NCBI GenBank assembly: GCA_020248905.1
Contig: JADCGR010000019.1
Span: 124,001 to 188,000 of the forward strand
DNA length: 64,000 nucleotides
Reading direction: 5' to 3'
Source: Curvibacter sp.
GTDB lineage: Bacteria > Pseudomonadota > Gammaproteobacteria > Burkholderiales > Burkholderiaceae_C
Shown here piece by piece: positions 50,384 through 60,361 of this stretch; position 1 is the first letter of the stretch; the number at the start of each line of letters is the position of its first letter. Under the pieces are notes generated by a model that saw only the letters and a list, made by a program, of their open reading frames with translations, was not told the origin of the DNA and made no database searches. The position numbers were made by a program, and so were the translations under genes.

Positions 50384-51079
50384 TCAGACTTCCAGCCACT
50401 CTTTGCGGATATAGCTGTCGTTGCGCAGGCCCTCGGGCGTGCCCTCAAAGACGATGCTGCCGTGGCCCATGACCAGCGCCCGGTCGGAGATGCTCATGGC
50501 AATGGTGAGCTTCTGCTCGATCAGCAGCACCGAGATACCGCGTTCCTTGAGCTTCTTGAGGTACTCGCCCACGAGTTCGACGATCTTGGGCGCCAGGCCC
50601 TCGGTGGGCTCGTCGATGATGATGAGGTCCGGATCGCCCATGAGTGTGCGGCACAGAGTCAGCATCTGCTGTTCGCCGCCCGACAGAACGCCCGCCTCAG
50701 TGTGCTGGCGTTCCTTCAGGCGCGGGAACATGTCATACATGTCGTCAAAGCTCCAGCGGCTGGTGCGACCCTTGCCTTTTTCTCCAAGAATCAGGTTCTG
50801 GTGCACGGTCAGGTCCGGGAAGATTTCGCGGTTCTCCGGCACGTAACCAATGCCCTGATGCGCGATCTCGAAGGCTTTCTTGCCCTGGATCTCCTGGCCC
50901 TTCCACTTCACGCTGCCAGCACAGTCCACCAGACCCATGACCGCCTTGGCCGTGGTCGAGCGCCCCGAGCCATTGCGTCCCAGCAGCGCGACGATCTCGC
51001 CAGCGGGCACCTCGAAACTCACGCCGTGCAGCACATGGCTCTTGCCGTAGAAGGCGTGCAGGCTTTCAACCTTGAGCAT
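50384..51079 (-). CDS. livF: Branched-chain amino acid-type ABC transporter ATPase LivF
   Basis: A 231-residue ABC ATPase. Walker A LLGRNGSGRSTTAKAV (Arg in place of the usual Lys: GSGRST rather than GxGKST), signature LSGGEQQML, Walker B LIIIDEPTEGLAP. LivF family features are GYVPENREIFPDLTVHQNL. It is part of livK-livH-livM-livG-livF. The Lys-to-Arg change in Walker A is notable: with LivG canonical, the pair may work asymmetrically. Confidence 0.94.
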   Translation of the reverse strand: MLKVESLHAFYGKSHVLHGVSFEVPAGEIVALLGRNGSGRSTTAKAVMGLVDCAGSVKWKGQEIQGKKAFEIAHQGIGYVPENREIFPDLTVHQNLILGEKGKGRTSRWSFDDMYDMFPRLKERQHTEAGVLSGGEQQMLTLCRTLMGDPDLIIIDEPTEGLAPKIVELVGEYLKKLKERGISVLLIEQKLTIAMSISDRALVMGHGSIVFEGTPEGLRNDSYIRKEWLEV

Positions 51080-51874
51080 TCAATGTCCTCCCACCTGCGA
51101 ATCGGCCACGACGGATCCAAGATAGGCTTCTTGCACCCGGGCGTTGGCGCGTACGGCCTCCGGGGTGTCGAAGGCCAGCAATTCGCCGTAGACCACCACC
51201 GCAATGCGGTCGGCCAAGCCAAAGACCACGCCCATATCGTGTTCCACGGTCAGCAGGGTCTTGCCTTCGGTGACCTCGCGGATCAGCTTGATGAAACGCG
51301 TGGTCTCGCTCTTGCTCATGCCTGCAGTGGGCTCATCAAGCAGGATGACGCTGGCACCGCCGGCGATGGTCACGCCGATTTCCAGCGCGCGCTGCTCGGC
51401 GTAGGTCAGGTTCATGGCCTGGACATCGCGTTTCTTGTCGAGACGGATCATCTCCAGTAGTTCTTCGGTGCGGTCATTGGCATCGTCCAGGTCAGCCAGG
51501 AACTTGAAGAAGGTGTACCGGTATCCCAGGCTCCAGAGGACGGCGCAGCGCAGGTTCTCGAAAACGCTGAGCTTGGGAAAGATGTTGGTGATCTGGAAGC
51601 TGCGCGACAGCCCCATGCGGTTGATCTCGTAAGGTTTCTTGCCGTCGATGCGCTGGCCGTTTAGCAGCACCTCGCCGCTCGTGGGGCCGAAGCGCCCGCT
51701 GATGAGGTTGAACAACGTGGACTTGCCGGCGCCGTTGGGGCCGATCACCGCCACGCGCTCGCCTGGCTTCACGGCGAGGTCCACACCGCGGATGATCTCG
51801 GTCTTGCCAAAGCTCTTGCGCAGGGCCCTCAGCTCCAGCGCGTAGGCGCTACCCTTGTCCTGCTCGCCGCTCAC
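51080..51874 (-). CDS. livG: Branched-chain amino acid-type ABC transporter ATPase LivG
   Basis: About 264 residues. Walker A IGPNGAGKSTLFNLI, signature region NLTYAEQRALEIG (LSYGEQ class), Walker B VILLDEPTAGMS, and the H-loop TVEHDMGVV. The GTG start at 51874 overlaps the livM stop by four bases (GTGA); the ATG 18 codons further upstream lies inside livM and is less likely. It is directly adjacent to livF. Confidence 0.94.
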   Translation of the reverse strand: MSGEQDKGSAYALELRALRKSFGKTEIIRGVDLAVKPGERVAVIGPNGAGKSTLFNLISGRFGPTSGEVLLNGQRIDGKKPYEINRMGLSRSFQITNIFPKLSVFENLRCAVLWSLGYRYTFFKFLADLDDANDRTEELLEMIRLDKKRDVQAMNLTYAEQRALEIGVTIAGGASVILLDEPTAGMSKSETTRFIKLIREVTEGKTLLTVEHDMGVVFGLADRIAVVVYGELLAFDTPEAVRANARVQEAYLGSVVADSQVGGH

Positions 51875-53163
51875 AGCGCTTCCCTCCGCTTGATTTCCTT
51901 CTCGATGTCTTCCTGGATCGTGCCCCACTCGTGCACATAATGCCGGCGGCAGAGCTCGAACAGGCCCAGCCCGGTGAGCATCACGAAGGCGCCCCCGAAC
52001 CAGTGGTTGGGATCATGCGCATTGAGCGCAACACCGATGAAGCGCAGTTCCGGGCCCAGCGAGAGGTTCATCTGCAGGTGATAGACCATCTCAATCATCA
52101 CCGCGGCGCCCACGAGCAGGGTCAGCCCGGTGAGCGCCAGTCCCAGGTAACTGACCCACAGCTTGCGCAGGAAGCCGAAGCTTGCCACACGCAGGTTCAT
52201 CATGATCAGGCTCGCAATGCCGCCCGGCGCATACATCACCATGAACAGGAAGATCAGGCCCAGGTAGAGTAGCCAGGCCTTGGTAATCTCAGACAGCAGC
52301 ACGGTGGCCAGCACCAGCAGCACGCCCCCGATGACCGGGCCGAAGAAGAAGGTCGCACCGCCCAGAAAGGTGAACAGCAGATAGGCGCCAGAGCGCGCCG
52401 CACCGACCACTTCCGCTGTGACGATCTCGAAGAGGATGGCGCCCAGGCCGCCTGCGATGCCGGCAAAGAAGCCCGAGATGATGAAGGCCATGTAGCGCAC
52501 GCGCTGCGTGCTGTAGCCGATGAACTCCACCCGCTCCGGGTTGTCACGCACGGCGTTGAGCACGCGGCCCAGGGGCGTGCGCGTGAAGGCAAACATCAGG
52601 GCCACGCAGACGAAGGTGTAGACCGCGATCAGGTAATAAACCTGCGTGCCCGGGCCGAAGCTGATGCCAAACAAGGGCTGGCCCACCACGCGATTGCCTG
52701 ACACCCCCGCCTCACCGCCGAAAAAGCTGGAGAACATCAGCGACATGGCAAACACCAGCTCGGCCATGCCCAACGTGATCATCGCAAACGGCGTTCCGGA
52801 CTTGCGCGTGGTCACATAGCCAAAGAGTACAGCAAAGGCCATGCCAGCCAGGCCACCCACGATGGGCAGCAGGCTCACGGGAATAGGCAGGCTGTCTTTG
52901 CTTACCATGTTCAGGGCATGGATGGCCATGTAGGAGCCCAGACCTGAGTACACCGCATGGCCGAAGCTCAGCATGCCGCCCTGCCCCAGCAGAATGTTGT
53001 AGGACAGGCAGGCGATGATGGCAATGCCCATCTGCGAAAGCATGGTCAGCGACAGGCTGCTGGTGAACGCCTTGGGCGCCATCAGCAGAATGAGGGCAAA
53101 CAGGCCCCAGACGATCCAGCGGCCGACGTTGTAGGGTTTGAATTCGTAATACTGCTTGGCCAT
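51871..53163 (-). CDS. livM: Branched-chain amino acid-type ABC transporter permease LivM
   Basis: A 430-residue inner-membrane permease. The usual LivM core is present: YNILLGQGGMLSFGHAVYSGLG, SGTPFAMITLGMAELVF, RTPLGRVLNAVRDNPERVEFIGYS, and GGLGAILFEIVTAEV. The last ~105 residues are an extra segment with two more hydrophobic helices and a charged tail ending EKEIKRREAL, beyond the common length. It overlaps livG and follows livH by 4 bp. Confidence 0.94.
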   Translation of the reverse strand: MAKQYYEFKPYNVGRWIVWGLFALILLMAPKAFTSSLSLTMLSQMGIAIIACLSYNILLGQGGMLSFGHAVYSGLGSYMAIHALNMVSKDSLPIPVSLLPIVGGLAGMAFAVLFGYVTTRKSGTPFAMITLGMAELVFAMSLMFSSFFGGEAGVSGNRVVGQPLFGISFGPGTQVYYLIAVYTFVCVALMFAFTRTPLGRVLNAVRDNPERVEFIGYSTQRVRYMAFIISGFFAGIAGGLGAILFEIVTAEVVGAARSGAYLLFTFLGGATFFFGPVIGGVLLVLATVLLSEITKAWLLYLGLIFLFMVMYAPGGIASLIMMNLRVASFGFLRKLWVSYLGLALTGLTLLVGAAVMIEMVYHLQMNLSLGPELRFIGVALNAHDPNHWFGGAFVMLTGLGLFELCRRHYVHEWGTIQEDIEKEIKRREAL

Positions 53164-53167
53164 GGCG

Positions 53168-54184
53168 TCACTCCTCGCGCGTTCCCAGCAAGCCGCGCGG
53201 CCGGAAGATCAGGATCAGGACCAGGAAGAGATAAGGCAGGATGGGTGCCACCTGCGACAGCGTGAGCTTGAGGATCTCGTTGTTGCGGGCGGCTGCGCTG
53301 AGCTCGATGTTGAGCTGCTGAGCCAGCGTGGTGAGCGAGTAATCAAAGGCCACGGCAAAGGTCTGGATGACCCCAATCAGCACCGATGCCAGGAAGGCCC
53401 CGGAGAGCGAGCCCAGGCCTCCCACCACAACGACCACAAAGATCACGGAGCCCACGGTGGCCGCCATGGCCGGCTCGGTCACAAAAGTGCTGCCGCCGAT
53501 CACGCCGCCCAGACCGGCGAGCGCCGCGCCGGCACCAAAGACCAGCATGAAAACCCGTGGCACGTTGTGCCCCAGGGCCTCCACCATCTCGGGATGCGTC
53601 AGTGCAGCCTGGATCACCAGACCGATGCGGCTGCGCGTGAGCATGAGCCACAGCGAGACGAGCATGAACAGCGCCACCAGCATCATGAAACCGCGCGTCG
53701 CGGGAAACGGAGAGCAGGCAGCCGACTGGCAGAGCTCGGCCGGTGCCGCGCCCCAGACGAAGTCCATGCCATCGCTGGCCGTGTGCAGCAGCGTGAACAT
53801 CGGGCCCTGCAGCATCTCCGGCGGACGGAACTCCACCGCCGTGCGCCCCCACACCAGCTGCACCAGCTCCAGGATGATGTAGGACAGGCCGAAGGTGATC
53901 AGCAGTTCCGGCACGTGACCGTACTTGTGCACCTTGCGCAGGGCGAGGCGCTCGAACAACGCCCCCAGCAGCCCCACCACCAGCGGCGCGACGATCAGCC
54001 CGGGCCAGAAGCCCACCAGCCTGGCAACGCTGTAGCCAATATACGCACCCAGCATGTAGAAGCTGGCGTGGGCGAAATTGAGCACGCCCATCATGCTGAA
54101 GATCAGCGTCAGCCCGGAACTGAGCATGAACAGCAGGAGACCGTAGCTCAGGCCGTTGAGCATGGAGATGATGAAGAATTCCAT
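53168..54184 (-). CDS. livH: Branched-chain amino acid-type ABC transporter permease LivH
   Basis: A 338-residue permease with about eight hydrophobic helices. MLNGLSYGLLLFMLSSGLTLIFSMMGVLNFAHASFYMLGAY and VVGGLGSLSGAFLASVLIGVI are LivH signatures. An insertion around residues 100-140, with a Cys and charged residues, is longer than in E. coli LivH. The gene is separated from the binding protein gene by the inverted dispersed repeat. Confidence 0.94.
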   Translation of the reverse strand: MEFFIISMLNGLSYGLLLFMLSSGLTLIFSMMGVLNFAHASFYMLGAYIGYSVARLVGFWPGLIVAPLVVGLLGALFERLALRKVHKYGHVPELLITFGLSYIILELVQLVWGRTAVEFRPPEMLQGPMFTLLHTASDGMDFVWGAAPAELCQSAACSPFPATRGFMMLVALFMLVSLWLMLTRSRIGLVIQAALTHPEMVEALGHNVPRVFMLVFGAGAALAGLGGVIGGSTFVTEPAMAATVGSVIFVVVVVGGLGSLSGAFLASVLIGVIQTFAVAFDYSLTTLAQQLNIELSAAARNNEILKLTLSQVAPILPYLFLVLILIFRPRGLLGTREE

Positions 54185-54237
54185 GAGCGTTAGGGTGTCA
54201 TGTCTCCATCAGGAAACAGCAAGCAATGAGCGGGGGA

Positions 54238-54334
54238 TTCAATCCGGCGGACACCGCGGAACCGGCTTGGCCGGGCCGCTGGTGTCGCCCCCTGCAAGGG
54301 GGATGGCGTAGCGAACGAAGGGAGCGCAGCCTGG
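54238..54334 (-). repeat. Dispersed intergenic repeat, copy C (inverted)
   Basis: On the minus strand it reads CCAGGCTGCGCTCCC, then the hairpin CCCCCTTGCAGGGGG, CGACACCAGCGGCCCGGCC, AAGCCGGTTCCGCGGTGTC and ATTGAA. It shares outer blocks with copy B and the central ACCGGTTCC-type block with copy A. It sits between livK-type and livH genes. Confidence 0.8.
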
Positions 54335-54358
54335 AGGTGCCCTGCAAGAGCGCGTCTG

Positions 54359-55591
54359 TTACGGCCGCTTCATCTGGCAGCTGGTCGGCGTGCTCGACAC
54401 GAAGGAGGGGAACTCCTTAACCAGGGCCAACGTCATGCCGGTGTTCTCGACGCTATAAGGGAACTTCTTGTCCGCCTTCTGCCACACCGTCATGTACAAG
54501 GGCTGCTGCAGCTGGTGGTCGGTCTTGCGCATCTCGACTTCGCCGTTGTAGGTCTTGAACTTCAGACCCTCAAGTTCCTTCGCCACTTTGACCGGGTCGG
54601 TTGACTTGGCCTTGGCCATGGCCTCGCCGAGTGCCTTGTAGATATGGATGACAGAGCCGGTGTAGAAGTCGTCCTTGAACTTGGCCTGGAATTCGGACTG
54701 CCACTTGCCCATCTCGCCGCCCATGTTGTAGTGGTTGTAGGCTACCTGAAAGACACGGCCTGCGCTACCCTGCCCGAGGGCCGTGGGCGTGCCGGTGACG
54801 CCGGTGTAGTAGGTGTAGAACTTGCCGGTGTAGCCGCCCTCGTTGGCGGCCTTGATGAGCAGTGCGAGGTCGGAACCCCAATTGCCGGTGATCACGGTGT
54901 CGGCGCCCGAGGCCTTGATTTTGGCGATGTAGGGCGCGAAGTCACGCACCTGGGCCAGGGGATGCAGATCCTCGCCGACGATCTTGACGTCGGGGCGCTT
55001 GAGGGCCAGCAGTTCCTTGGCGTACTTGGCTACCTGGTGGCCGTGAGAGTAGTTTTGGTTGAGGAGATAGACGTTCTTGACATCCTTCTGGTCTTTCATG
55101 AAGGTGGTGATGGCTTCCATCTTCATGGAGGTGTCAGCGTCGAAGCGGAAGTGCCAGTAATTGCACTTGCTGTTCGTGAAATCCGGATCCACAGCGGAGT
55201 GGTTCAGGAAGATCACTTCCTTGCCGGGGTTGCGCTCATTGTGCTTGGCCACGGCGTCGATCAGCGCGCCGGCTACCGAGGAGCCATTGCCCTGAGTGAT
55301 GTAGCGCACGCCCTGGTCCAGCGCGGCCTTGAGCTGGTTCAGGCTCTCGGCGGGACTGAGCTTGTTGTCCAGCGCCAGCACCTCGAACTTCACGCCGGCG
55401 GGGTTGCCCGCGCCGCTGAACTTCTCGCCGAAGAACTGGAAGCTGCGAACCTGGTTGTTACCCACCGGACCCATCAGGCCGGACAGCGGATCAATCCAGG
55501 CGATCCTGACGGTCTCGCCCTTCTGGGCAAAAGCAGCGCCGGCAAAGGCAAGCATGGCGGCTGCGGTGACGATACGCACGGTGGTTCTCAT
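54359..55591 (-). CDS. Periplasmic substrate-binding protein of the Liv-type ABC transporter
   Basis: A protein of about 410 residues with signal peptide MRTTVRIVTAAAMLAFAGAAFA. The type I periplasmic binding fold begins KGETVRIAWIDPLSGLMGPVG, with QGNGSSVAGAL and HGHQVAKYAKELL further on. The ligand may be an aromatic or acyl compound instead of leucine, given the catabolic neighbours, but this is inference. The start at 55591 has a GGAGA-like ribosome-binding site and follows the palindrome-free 163-bp gap. Confidence 0.92.
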   Translation of the reverse strand: MRTTVRIVTAAAMLAFAGAAFAQKGETVRIAWIDPLSGLMGPVGNNQVRSFQFFGEKFSGAGNPAGVKFEVLALDNKLSPAESLNQLKAALDQGVRYITQGNGSSVAGALIDAVAKHNERNPGKEVIFLNHSAVDPDFTNSKCNYWHFRFDADTSMKMEAITTFMKDQKDVKNVYLLNQNYSHGHQVAKYAKELLALKRPDVKIVGEDLHPLAQVRDFAPYIAKIKASGADTVITGNWGSDLALLIKAANEGGYTGKFYTYYTGVTGTPTALGQGSAGRVFQVAYNHYNMGGEMGKWQSEFQAKFKDDFYTGSVIHIYKALGEAMAKAKSTDPVKVAKELEGLKFKTYNGEVEMRKTDHQLQQPLYMTVWQKADKKFPYSVENTGMTLALVKEFPSFVSSTPTSCQMKRP

Positions 55592-55754
55592 TGAAGGTCT
55601 CCTCGTTGACGGAACAAAGTGCAGCGTAACCAAGTTTGAATGGAGTTCACGCTAGGGATTGCCCTAGAACTATCGCATTTGCGACTCCGTCAATGAATCT
55701 CAGGCCCCATACGGCGGCGGGTCATTGCGTCCAACCCGCGCGCAGGAACCTGAT

Positions 55755-57398
55755 TCAGGTGCCCTGAAGCTTGTAGTCTTTTAGGGTCTCGCGCAAGCGG
55801 GTCTTGAGCATCTTGCCCGTGGCGCCTAGCGGAATAGCATCGACGAAGACCACGTCGTCGGGGATCTGCCACTTGGCCGTCTTGCCCTCGTAGAACTTCA
55901 GCAATTCGTCCCGGCTGACCTCCGCGCCCGGCTTTCGAACCACCACCACCACCGGCCGCTCGTCCCACTTGGGGTGCTTTACGCCGATGCAGGCCGCCAT
56001 GGCCACGGCCGGATGGGCCACCGCGATGTTCTCCACGTCTATCGAGCTGATCCATTCCCCGCCGGACTTGATCACGTCCTTGCTGCGGTCGGTGATCTGC
56101 ATATAGCCATCGGCATCGATGGTCGCCACGTCACCGGTCGGGAACCAGCCCTGGCCCTGTTGGTCCTTGCGCAATGGGTCGCCGCCCTCGCCCTTGAAAT
56201 ACTCGCGCAGGATCCATGGCCCGCGCACAAGCAGGTCACCGTAGGTCTTACCGTCCCAGGGCAGTTCCTCGCCGTCCTCGCCCACGATCTTCATGTCCAC
56301 GCCGTAAATGGCCCGGCCCTGCTTGAGGCGGATCTTCATCTGCTCGGACTCGGGCAGGGTCAGATGCTTGTTCTTGAGCGTGCACAGGGTGCCCAGCGGC
56401 GACATCTCGGTCATGCCCCAGGCGTGCAGCACGTCCACGCCGTAGTCCTCGCGGAAGGCGGCGATCATCGCCGGCGGACAGGCCGCGCCGCCGATCCCCG
56501 TGCGCTTGAGCGTGGAGAACTTCAGGCCGCCCGGCTTCATGTGACCCAGCAGCATCTGCCAGATGGTCGGCACGCCGGCAGCGTAGCTTACGCGCTCGGC
56601 CTCGATCAGCTCGTAGATGGACTTTCCGTCCAGCGCCGGGCCGGGGAAGACCAGCTTGGCGCCCGTCAGCGCGGCCGAATAAGGAATGCCCCAGGCATTG
56701 ACGTGGAACATGGGCACCACGGGCAGCACCGAGTCGCGCGCGCTCAGGCACATCACGTCCGGCAGCGCGGCCGCATAGGCGTGCAGGATGGTCGAGCGGT
56801 GGCTGTACAGCGCCGCCTTCGGGTTGCCCGTGGTGCCGCTGGTGTAGCACATGCTCGATGCCGAGTTCTCGTCGAACTCGGGCCAGCGATAGGTCTCGGG
56901 CTGCCCGGCAACCCATGCTTCGTAGCTTTGCAGGCCCGGGATGCCCGTGTCCTTGGGCAGCTTGTCCGCGTCGCACAGCGCGATCCAGTGCTTCACCGTG
57001 GTGCATCTGCTGTGCACGGCCTGGATGATGGGCAGGAAGGTCAGGTCAAAGCACATCACCTGGTCCTCGGCATGGTCGGCAATCCACGCAATCTGGTCCG
57101 GGTGCAGTCGGGGGTTGATGGTGTGCAGAACGCGTCCCGAGCCGCTGACACCGAAATACAGTTCCAGATGCCGGTAGCCGTTCCAGGCGAGCGTGGCCAC
57201 GCGCTCGCCAAAACCCAGCTTCAGCGCGTCCAGCGCGTTGGCCACCCGCCGCGCGCGCGCTGCCACGTCCCGGTAGGTATAGCGATGGATATCGCCCTCC
57301 ACGCGCCGCGAGACGATCTCGGCGTCGCCATGGTGGCGCTCGGCAAAGTCGATCAGGGAAGAAATCAGCAGCGGCTGGCTTTGCATCAATCCGAGCAT
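55755..57398 (-). CDS. Acyl-CoA ligase (AMP-binding, medium/long-chain type)
   Basis: A 547-residue adenylate-forming enzyme that activates a carboxylic acid to its CoA thioester. P-loop-like motif [66 protein letters not shown] and the C-terminal Lys motif [14 protein letters not shown]. It closely resembles AlkK-like medium-chain ligases. It feeds the beta-oxidation genes further along this strand. It is divergent from selO. Confidence 0.93.
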   Translation of the reverse strand: MLGLMQSQPLLISSLIDFAERHHGDAEIVSRRVEGDIHRYTYRDVAARARRVANALDALKLGFGERVATLAWNGYRHLELYFGVSGSGRVLHTINPRLHPDQIAWIADHAEDQVMCFDLTFLPIIQAVHSRCTTVKHWIALCDADKLPKDTGIPGLQSYEAWVAGQPETYRWPEFDENSASSMCYTSGTTGNPKAALYSHRSTILHAYAAALPDVMCLSARDSVLPVVPMFHVNAWGIPYSAALTGAKLVFPGPALDGKSIYELIEAERVSYAAGVPTIWQMLLGHMKPGGLKFSTLKRTGIGGAACPPAMIAAFREDYGVDVLHAWGMTEMSPLGTLCTLKNKHLTLPESEQMKIRLKQGRAIYGVDMKIVGEDGEELPWDGKTYGDLLVRGPWILREYFKGEGGDPLRKDQQGQGWFPTGDVATIDADGYMQITDRSKDVIKSGGEWISSIDVENIAVAHPAVAMAACIGVKHPKWDERPVVVVVRKPGAEVSRDELLKFYEGKTAKWQIPDDVVFVDAIPLGATGKMLKTRLRETLKDYKLQGT

Positions 57399-57519
57399 GG
57401 ACAGGTCTCCTTAAGGTTCTTCATGGCCCGCTCGCAGTATGGAGCAAGCCGGCGCTCGCAGAACTGAGGGTAAGCCCCTGATCGCCACCCGCCTTCGTCC
57501 GCTGCGTGACAATCGGGCC

Positions 57520-59007
57520 ATGTCTCTAGCCATCGACGCCGACGGGACCAGAACGGACGACCGCCCCCTGAACTGGATCAATCGCTACGCAGCCCTGGGC
57601 CCGGCTTTTCGTACCGCCCTGCCCCCGGAGCCCCTGCCCGCACCCTACTGGGTGGGCCAAAGCTGCCGTACTGGGGCGCTGCTGGGCCTGGCGCAAGACT
57701 GGGGCGACTCTGACGAACTGCTGCAGGCCTTCAGCGGCAACCGCTTGCTGCCGGGCAGCGCACCGATCGCCACGGTTTACAGCGGGCACCAGTTCGGCGT
57801 GTGGGCCGGGCAGCTGGGCGACGGCCGGGCGCTGCTGCTGGGCGAGACGGAGTCCGGGCTGGAAGTGCAGCTCAAGGGTGCGGGCCGCACGCCTTACTCG
57901 CGCATGGGCGATGGCCGCGCGGTGCTGCGCTCCAGCATCCGCGAGTTTCTCTGCAGTGAAGCCATGCACGGCCTGGGCATCCCGACCACGCGCGCGCTAT
58001 GCGTGACGGGCTCAGACGCACCGGTGCGCCGCGAAGAGATCGAGACCGCCGCAGTAGTCACCCGCGTGGCCCCGAGCTTCATCCGCTTCGGCCACTTCGA
58101 GCACTTTGCCGCCAACAACCAGACCGAAGAGCTGAAACAGTTGGCCGATTTCGTGATCGACCGCTATTACCCGACGTGCCGGGGCACGGAGAAGTTCGGG
58201 GGCAATGCCCACGCCGCCCTGCTCGAAGCCGTGAGCGAACGAACGGCGGCTCTGCTCGCGCAGTGGCAGGCAGTGGGCTTCTGCCATGGTGTGATGAATA
58301 CCGACAACATGAGCATCCTCGGGCTTACGCTGGACTACGGGCCCTTTCAGTTCCTCGACGGCTACGACCCTGGCCACATCTGCAACCATTCCGATACCCA
58401 AGGCCGCTATGCCTATGCGCGCCAGCCCAACGTGGCCTACTGGAACCTCTTTTGCCTCGGTCAGGCCCTGCTGCCGCTGATCGGCGACCAGGACGTGGCG
58501 CTTGAGGCGCTGGAAAGCTACCGCACAAGCTACACCACCGAGCTGGAGGCGTGCCTGCGCGCCAAATTGGGCCTGCAGGGGCAGTTGGCCGGTGACCGCG
58601 AGCTGGTGCAGGACACCCTGCGTCTTCTCGCCACTGAAAAAACCGACCACACCATTTTCTGGCGCCGGCTTAGCCACTACGCGGCAGACGCCCAGGCCGC
58701 GCCGCTGCGCGACCTCTTCATCGACCGCGCGGCCTGCGACACATGGCTCAGGCGCTACGACGCTCGGCTGGCGCAGGAAAACGCGGGCGTAGCTGCGGCC
58801 GCCATGCTGCGCGTGAACCCCAAGTTCGTGCTACGCAACCATCTGGGCGAGCTGGCCATACGGCGCGCGCGCGAAAAGGACTTTTCGGGCGTGTCTGTGC
58901 TGCTCAAGCTTCTTGAAACCCCTTACGATGAGCATCCGGATCACGAGGCCGAGGCAGGCCTCCCGCCCGACTGGGCATCGTCCATCGAAATCAGCTGCTC
59001 CTCCTGA
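57520..59007 (+). CDS. selO: SelO/YdiU protein adenylyltransferase (AMPylase)
   Basis: A protein of about 495 residues of the SelO pseudokinase family, which transfers AMP to Ser, Thr or Tyr of target proteins in redox control. [46 protein letters not shown] and [27 protein letters not shown] are diagnostic. It ends in CSS, where the penultimate-triplet Cys replaces the selenocysteine of animal SelO. The ATG at 57520 is preferred over one 27 codons upstream. msrB follows by 7 bp. Confidence 0.95.
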   Translation: MSLAIDADGTRTDDRPLNWINRYAALGPAFRTALPPEPLPAPYWVGQSCRTGALLGLAQDWGDSDELLQAFSGNRLLPGSAPIATVYSGHQFGVWAGQLGDGRALLLGETESGLEVQLKGAGRTPYSRMGDGRAVLRSSIREFLCSEAMHGLGIPTTRALCVTGSDAPVRREEIETAAVVTRVAPSFIRFGHFEHFAANNQTEELKQLADFVIDRYYPTCRGTEKFGGNAHAALLEAVSERTAALLAQWQAVGFCHGVMNTDNMSILGLTLDYGPFQFLDGYDPGHICNHSDTQGRYAYARQPNVAYWNLFCLGQALLPLIGDQDVALEALESYRTSYTTELEACLRAKLGLQGQLAGDRELVQDTLRLLATEKTDHTIFWRRLSHYAADAQAAPLRDLFIDRAACDTWLRRYDARLAQENAGVAAAAMLRVNPKFVLRNHLGELAIRRAREKDFSGVSVLLKLLETPYDEHPDHEAEAGLPPDWASSIEISCSS

Positions 59008-59014
59008 CATCACC

Positions 59015-59422
59015 ATGACCTACGCCATCCAGAAAACCGCCGAAGAATGGAAGGCCCTGTTGGCCGGCAAGAACGCCGAACCCGTCGCTTACGAGGTGAC
59101 GCGCCACGCGGCCACAGAACGTCCCTACACTGGCAAGTACGCCGATTTCTGGCGGCCGGGCCAGTACAACTGCATCTGCTGCGGCGCACGACTGTTCGAG
59201 GCCTCCACCAAGTTCGACGCGGGTTGCGGCTGGCCCAGCTTCACCGAGCCCGCCGCGCCCCAAGCCATCGAGGAGCGGCGCGATACCAGCCACGGCATGA
59301 TCCGCGTCGAGACCCTGTGCTCGCAGTGTGGCGCGCACCTGGGCCATGTCTTCGAGGACGGCCCGGCGCCCACTGGCCTGCGCTACTGCATCAACTCGGC
59401 CTCGATTGAACACAAGGAATGA
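59015..59422 (+). CDS. msrB: Peptide methionine (R)-S-oxide reductase MsrB
   Basis: A 135-residue repair enzyme for methionine sulfoxide. Zinc ligands lie in CICC and CSQC; the catalytic Cys is in [19 protein letters not shown] and [16 protein letters not shown] are family blocks. It begins just after selO, and both are linked to oxidative stress. The ATG at 59015 is chosen because earlier in-frame starts lie inside selO. Confidence 0.95.
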   Translation: MTYAIQKTAEEWKALLAGKNAEPVAYEVTRHAATERPYTGKYADFWRPGQYNCICCGARLFEASTKFDAGCGWPSFTEPAAPQAIEERRDTSHGMIRVETLCSQCGAHLGHVFEDGPAPTGLRYCINSASIEHKE

Positions 59423-59500
59423 CAACGCGCGCCCGGCAAGCACGGGCTGCGTCATTTCTTCATCGAACCCGCGCGGCGGGCGTCATCGATAATTCCCTCC

Positions 59501-60043
59501 ATGAAGCTACTGATTGATTTCTTCCCCATCCTGCTCTTCTTCGGCGCCTACAAGCTCCAGGGCATTTACGTGGCCACGGCCGTGCTCATGGCGGCCACGG
59601 TGCTGCAGATGGGCCTGATCTATGCCATCGAGCGCAGGCTGCAGACCATCCACAGGATCACGCTTGCCCTCATCCTGATCTTTGGTGCGCTCACGCTCTT
59701 CCTGCAGGACGAGCGCTTCATCAAGTGGAAACCCACCGTGCTTTACGCGGCCATGGCGCTGGCGCTGGCCGTCGCGCTGTGGCTGCTGCGAAAGAACTTC
59801 CTCAAACTGCTGCTGGGCAGCCAGCTGTCCCTGCCCGACGGGGTCTGGATGCGGCTGAACGTGGCCTGGATCATTTACTGCGCCTTCATGGCCGCGCTCA
59901 ATGGCTATGTCGCTGTCTGGTACAGCACGGAGGACTGGGTGAACTTCAAGCTCTGGGGCTACGCGTTTCCGCTGATCTTCATCGTCGGGCAAGGCGTGTA
60001 CGTCGCCCGCCACCTCAAGACCGACGAGGCCTCGAGCCCATGA
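59501..60043 (+). CDS. yciB: Inner membrane-spanning protein YciB (septation protein A family)
   Basis: A 180-residue membrane protein with five hydrophobic helices, starting [47 protein letters not shown] and the [22 protein letters not shown] block are typical of YciB/IspZ proteins, which affect envelope and cell-length control. Its stop overlaps the bolA-type start as ATGA. Confidence 0.94.
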   Translation: MKLLIDFFPILLFFGAYKLQGIYVATAVLMAATVLQMGLIYAIERRLQTIHRITLALILIFGALTLFLQDERFIKWKPTVLYAAMALALAVALWLLRKNFLKLLLGSQLSLPDGVWMRLNVAWIIYCAFMAALNGYVAVWYSTEDWVNFKLWGYAFPLIFIVGQGVYVARHLKTDEASSP

Positions 60044-60318
60044 GCGCGGAGCTGTCGTCCCGGGCCGCGCAGATGGCCGCGCGGCTGCAGGAAAAGCTCA
60101 GCACCACTGCCCTGGAGGTGATTGACGAAAGTGCCGCGCACGCCGGCCATGCCGGATCAAATAGCAGCCCCTGGGGCACCCACTTTCGGGTGCGCATCGC
60201 TTCACCCTTTTTCACAAACGTGTCACGCGTGGCGCGCCATCGCCTTGTGTATGATGCGTTGCAGGATTTCATCGCCCAGGGCGTGCATGCCATTGCCATC
60301 GAGGTGATCGAACGCTGA
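60040..60318 (+). CDS. bolA: BolA family protein
   Basis: A 92-residue protein of the BolA fold. [43 protein letters not shown] and GVHAIAIEV are diagnostic. BolA proteins bind monothiol glutaredoxins with iron-sulfur clusters and may regulate transcription. It overlaps yciB by four bases and is followed by the isomerase gene after 43 bp. Sub-type (BolA or IbaG) not settled. Confidence 0.94.
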   Translation: MSAELSSRAAQMAARLQEKLSTTALEVIDESAAHAGHAGSNSSPWGTHFRVRIASPFFTNVSRVARHRLVYDALQDFIAQGVHAIAIEVIER

Positions 60319-60361
60319 TCGGGTCGACCCCCATTTTCCCCCCGTTTTCCTAGGACTTATG

